From NCBI GenBank assembly GCA_002715405.1, contig PAZD01000005.1, positions 1-8,165 on the forward strand: a stretch of DNA of 8,165 nt, written 5' to 3'. Both the position numbers and the translations under genes were made by a program. Below, piece by piece: positions 6,680 through 8,165 of this stretch. A model generated the notes under the pieces. The model saw only the letters and a program-made list of their open reading frames with translations. It did no database searches and was not told the origin of the DNA. This DNA is from Acidimicrobiaceae bacterium. Its GTDB lineage: Bacteria; Actinomycetota; Acidimicrobiia; Acidimicrobiales; UBA8592. Within the stretch, counting starts at the first letter, position 1; each line of letters starts with the position of its first letter.

Positions 6680-7393
6680 TCAGGCCCCCAAATACGCCCG
6701 ACGAATAGCATCATCGTTTATCAGTTCGTCTGCTTTACCTTCTACAGAGATCTCACCAGATTCAAGAACATATCCTCGATTCGCAATATCCAAAGCTAAT
6801 TGGGCATTCTGTTCAACTATCAACATCGTGGTCCCTTGATCACGATTAATCGCCACAAAACGGGAAAACAGGTCTTCGACAATTTGCGGCGCGAGTCCTA
6901 ACGAAGGTTCATCCATAAGTAACAACTGAGGACGAGACATAAGAGCACGCGAAACTGCAAGCATCTGCTGCTCTCCGCCCGATAACGACCCAGCCGTTTG
7001 TGTCTTACGCTCATAGAGCACTGGATAATTTTCGAAACATATATCAATATCCGTCTTAATGTCCTTATCGGTGCGGATAAATGCGCCGACCTTCAAATTC
7101 TCTTCAACGGTCAATTCTGGGAAAGTGCCTCTACCTTGTGGGACATGGGCAACTCCGCAACGAACAATCTCAGAAGAGGTTAGGTTTTGAGTTGACTCAC
7201 CATTGAGTTCAATCGTTCCACTTGTCTCTATCATTCCCGAGATAGAACGAAGTGTCGTTGTTTTCCCCGCTCCGTTTGCCCCTAGGACGACAACGATTTC
7301 TTTGGAGAAAACGATGAAATCTATGCCATGAAGCACCTGAACTGGGCCATAAGTCGCTTTGAGATTTTCAACGCGGAGAATAGGGAGGGTCAC
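6680..7393 (-). CDS. livF: ABC importer ATP-binding subunit, LivF family
   Basis: This is one of the two cytoplasmic ATPases that power the HAAT importer. The 237-residue product has the normal length and a complete nucleotide-binding domain: Walker A GANGAGKT (38-45), Q-loop Gln86 in VPQGRGTFPELTVEENL, signature LSGGEQ (137-142) and Walker B LLLMDEP (157-163). The switch position reads VEQN, with Gln195 where most ABC ATPases have His, as is usual in LivF proteins. It starts at a GTG whose first bases overlap the TGA of livG (GTGA, 4-base overlap), with GGAG (7401-7404) 7 bases upstream inside livG, so translation is coupled. Its TGA is 1 base before livH. Together with LivG it should form the ATPase heterodimer. 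Confidence 0.97.
   Translation of the reverse strand: MTLPILRVENLKATYGPVQVLHGIDFIVFSKEIVVVLGANGAGKTTTLRSISGMIETSGTIELNGESTQNLTSSEIVRCGVAHVPQGRGTFPELTVEENLKVGAFIRTDKDIKTDIDICFENYPVLYERKTQTAGSLSGGEQQMLAVSRALMSRPQLLLMDEPSLGLAPQIVEDLFSRFVAINRDQGTTMLIVEQNAQLALDIANRGYVLESGEISVEGKADELINDDAIRRAYLGA
6685..6689 (-). promoter_or_regulatory. Shine-Dalgarno site for livH inside the end of livF
   Basis: The minus strand reads GGGGG, 6 bases before the ATG at 6678. It is G-rich rather than a classical GGAGG, but its spacing favours this ATG over the in-frame ATG at 6714. Confidence 0.5.
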
Positions 7394-8157
7394 TTTGGTG
7401 CTCCAAGATAGGCAGAAATAACAAGAGGATTTTTTTGAATTTCTGATGGCGTTCCTTCTGCGATCTTTGATCCAAAGTCAAGGACGACAACCTTTTCCGA
7501 GATTCCCATAACCATTCCCATGTGATGTTCAACTAGTAAAACGGTTAGATCAAACTCATTTCTAACTGAAACAATCAACGAAGAAAGATCATTGACTTCT
7601 GAATGCGTTAACCCCGTTGCAGGTTCATCTAGAAGAAGAAGTTTCGGTCTACTAACGAGTGCTCGAGCAAGCTCAATTCTTTTCATAGTTCCAAATGGCA
7701 AACCATCGCATGGCTTTTCAGCATGTTCTACGAGACCCAATATTTCCAAAGTTTGGTACGCCGTTTTTCTGAGACCACTTTCTTCTTTTTTAAGTCCCCA
7801 GCTCGCCATAGCGGAAAAGAAATTCTGTTTACCTCGAGTATGAGCACCACCCATCACGTTTTCTGCAACCGTCATTCTTGGCCACAGAGCGAGGTTTTGG
7901 AAAGTGCGGGAAATACCTAATTGTGAGATTTGATGAGGGGCGCAACCAAGAAGATCCCGATCATCAAAGGTAACGTTTCCAGTTGTGGGATCATAAATTC
8001 GGCTAATTACGTTAAATAAGGTCGTCTTTCCAGCTCCATTAGGGCCGATAAGACCACAGATCTCCCCCGAGTCGATGTGAAAAGTGAGGTCATCTAATGC
8101 GGTGATACCGCCGAATCGGATTGTAATCCCTTGAACTTCTAGCAGGCCCCGTGCCAT
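7390..8157 (-). CDS. livG: ABC importer ATP-binding subunit, LivG family
   Basis: This is the second cytoplasmic ATPase of the importer and the first gene of the cluster in the window. The 255-residue product is of normal LivG length. It has Walker A GPNGAGKT (38-45), Q-loop Gln87 in SRTFQNLALWPRMTVAENV, Walker B LLLLDEP (173-179) and the H-loop His211 in LLVEHHMGMVM. The signature is LPFGTMKR (153-160) rather than LSGGQ; a related LP[FY]GxxKR form is, as I recall, common in one LivG subset. The C terminus has the LivG-type GTPSEIQKNPLVISAYLGAPK. The ATG at 8157 leaves only 8 bases before the window edge and the frame is still open there, so an upstream start cannot be excluded, though the N terminus aligns well as it stands. 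It overlaps livF by 4 bases. Confidence 0.95.
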   Translation of the reverse strand: MARGLLEVQGITIRFGGITALDDLTFHIDSGEICGLIGPNGAGKTTLFNVISRIYDPTTGNVTFDDRDLLGCAPHQISQLGISRTFQNLALWPRMTVAENVMGGAHTRGKQNFFSAMASWGLKKEESGLRKTAYQTLEILGLVEHAEKPCDGLPFGTMKRIELARALVSRPKLLLLDEPATGLTHSEVNDLSSLIVSVRNEFDLTVLLVEHHMGMVMGISEKVVVLDFGSKIAEGTPSEIQKNPLVISAYLGAPK

Positions 8158-8165
8158 GGCTAGTC

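Noticed and set aside
6679..6714. Extended LivH N terminus starting at the ATG at 6714
   Set aside because: It adds twelve residues atypical for LivH and a 35-base overlap with livF. The ATG at 6678 has a placed ribosome site and gives the usual LivH beginning.
1..8165. A novel defence, mobile or biosynthetic system
   Set aside because: Every long coding frame with recognisable motifs belongs to a known transport or purine family, spacers are all about 100 bases or less, and I see no direct repeats, integrase, toxin-like genes or unusual composition.

Overview
All eight genes in this window lie on the minus strand, so they read from right to left. In order of transcription they are livG, livF, livH, livM and livK (a complete ABC importer of the branched-chain amino acid/amide family, HAAT), then purA, purD and the first 111 codons of purE. 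I see no RNA genes, insertion sequences, CRISPR arrays or pseudogenes. The organism is bacterial. The lipoprotein has a cysteine followed by Asp/Gly and then a long Ser/Glu-rich tether. Together with GTG starts, purine-rich Shine-Dalgarno sites and a moderate, not high, GC content, this would fit an environmental actinobacterium of the Acidimicrobiia type. That placement is only an inference from general impression.

Right part (about 3065-8157): the transporter. livG and livF (ATPases) share a 4-base GTGA overlap. livF and livH are 1 base apart, and livH and livM (permeases) 9 bases apart, so these four form a tight, translationally coupled unit. livK, the lipid-anchored binding protein, follows after a 101-base gap holding a candidate promoter of its own. 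The start is decided by a strong GGAGGG site: it is the ATG at 4522, not the TTG further upstream.

Left part (1-2961): purine synthesis. purA (IMP to adenylosuccinate), purD (phosphoribosylamine to GAR) and purE (N5-CAIR to CAIR) are separated by 66 and 58 bases. The 103-base gap between livK and purA holds two consecutive hairpins. The larger has a 14-bp stem whose only imperfections are G-U wobbles in the minus-strand RNA.

How they work together: LivK would capture a solute outside the membrane, LivH/LivM form the channel and LivG/LivF drive import with ATP. The pur genes belong to the neighbouring nucleotide pathway. Co-orientation allows read-through, but nothing in the sequence proves a functional link. 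The window looks mainly like housekeeping and transport genes. The points most worth a second look are the hairpin pair, a PurD N-terminal domain about 20 residues shorter than usual, and a binding protein whose expected ligand-contact segments do not look like those of classical Leu/Ile/Val binders.
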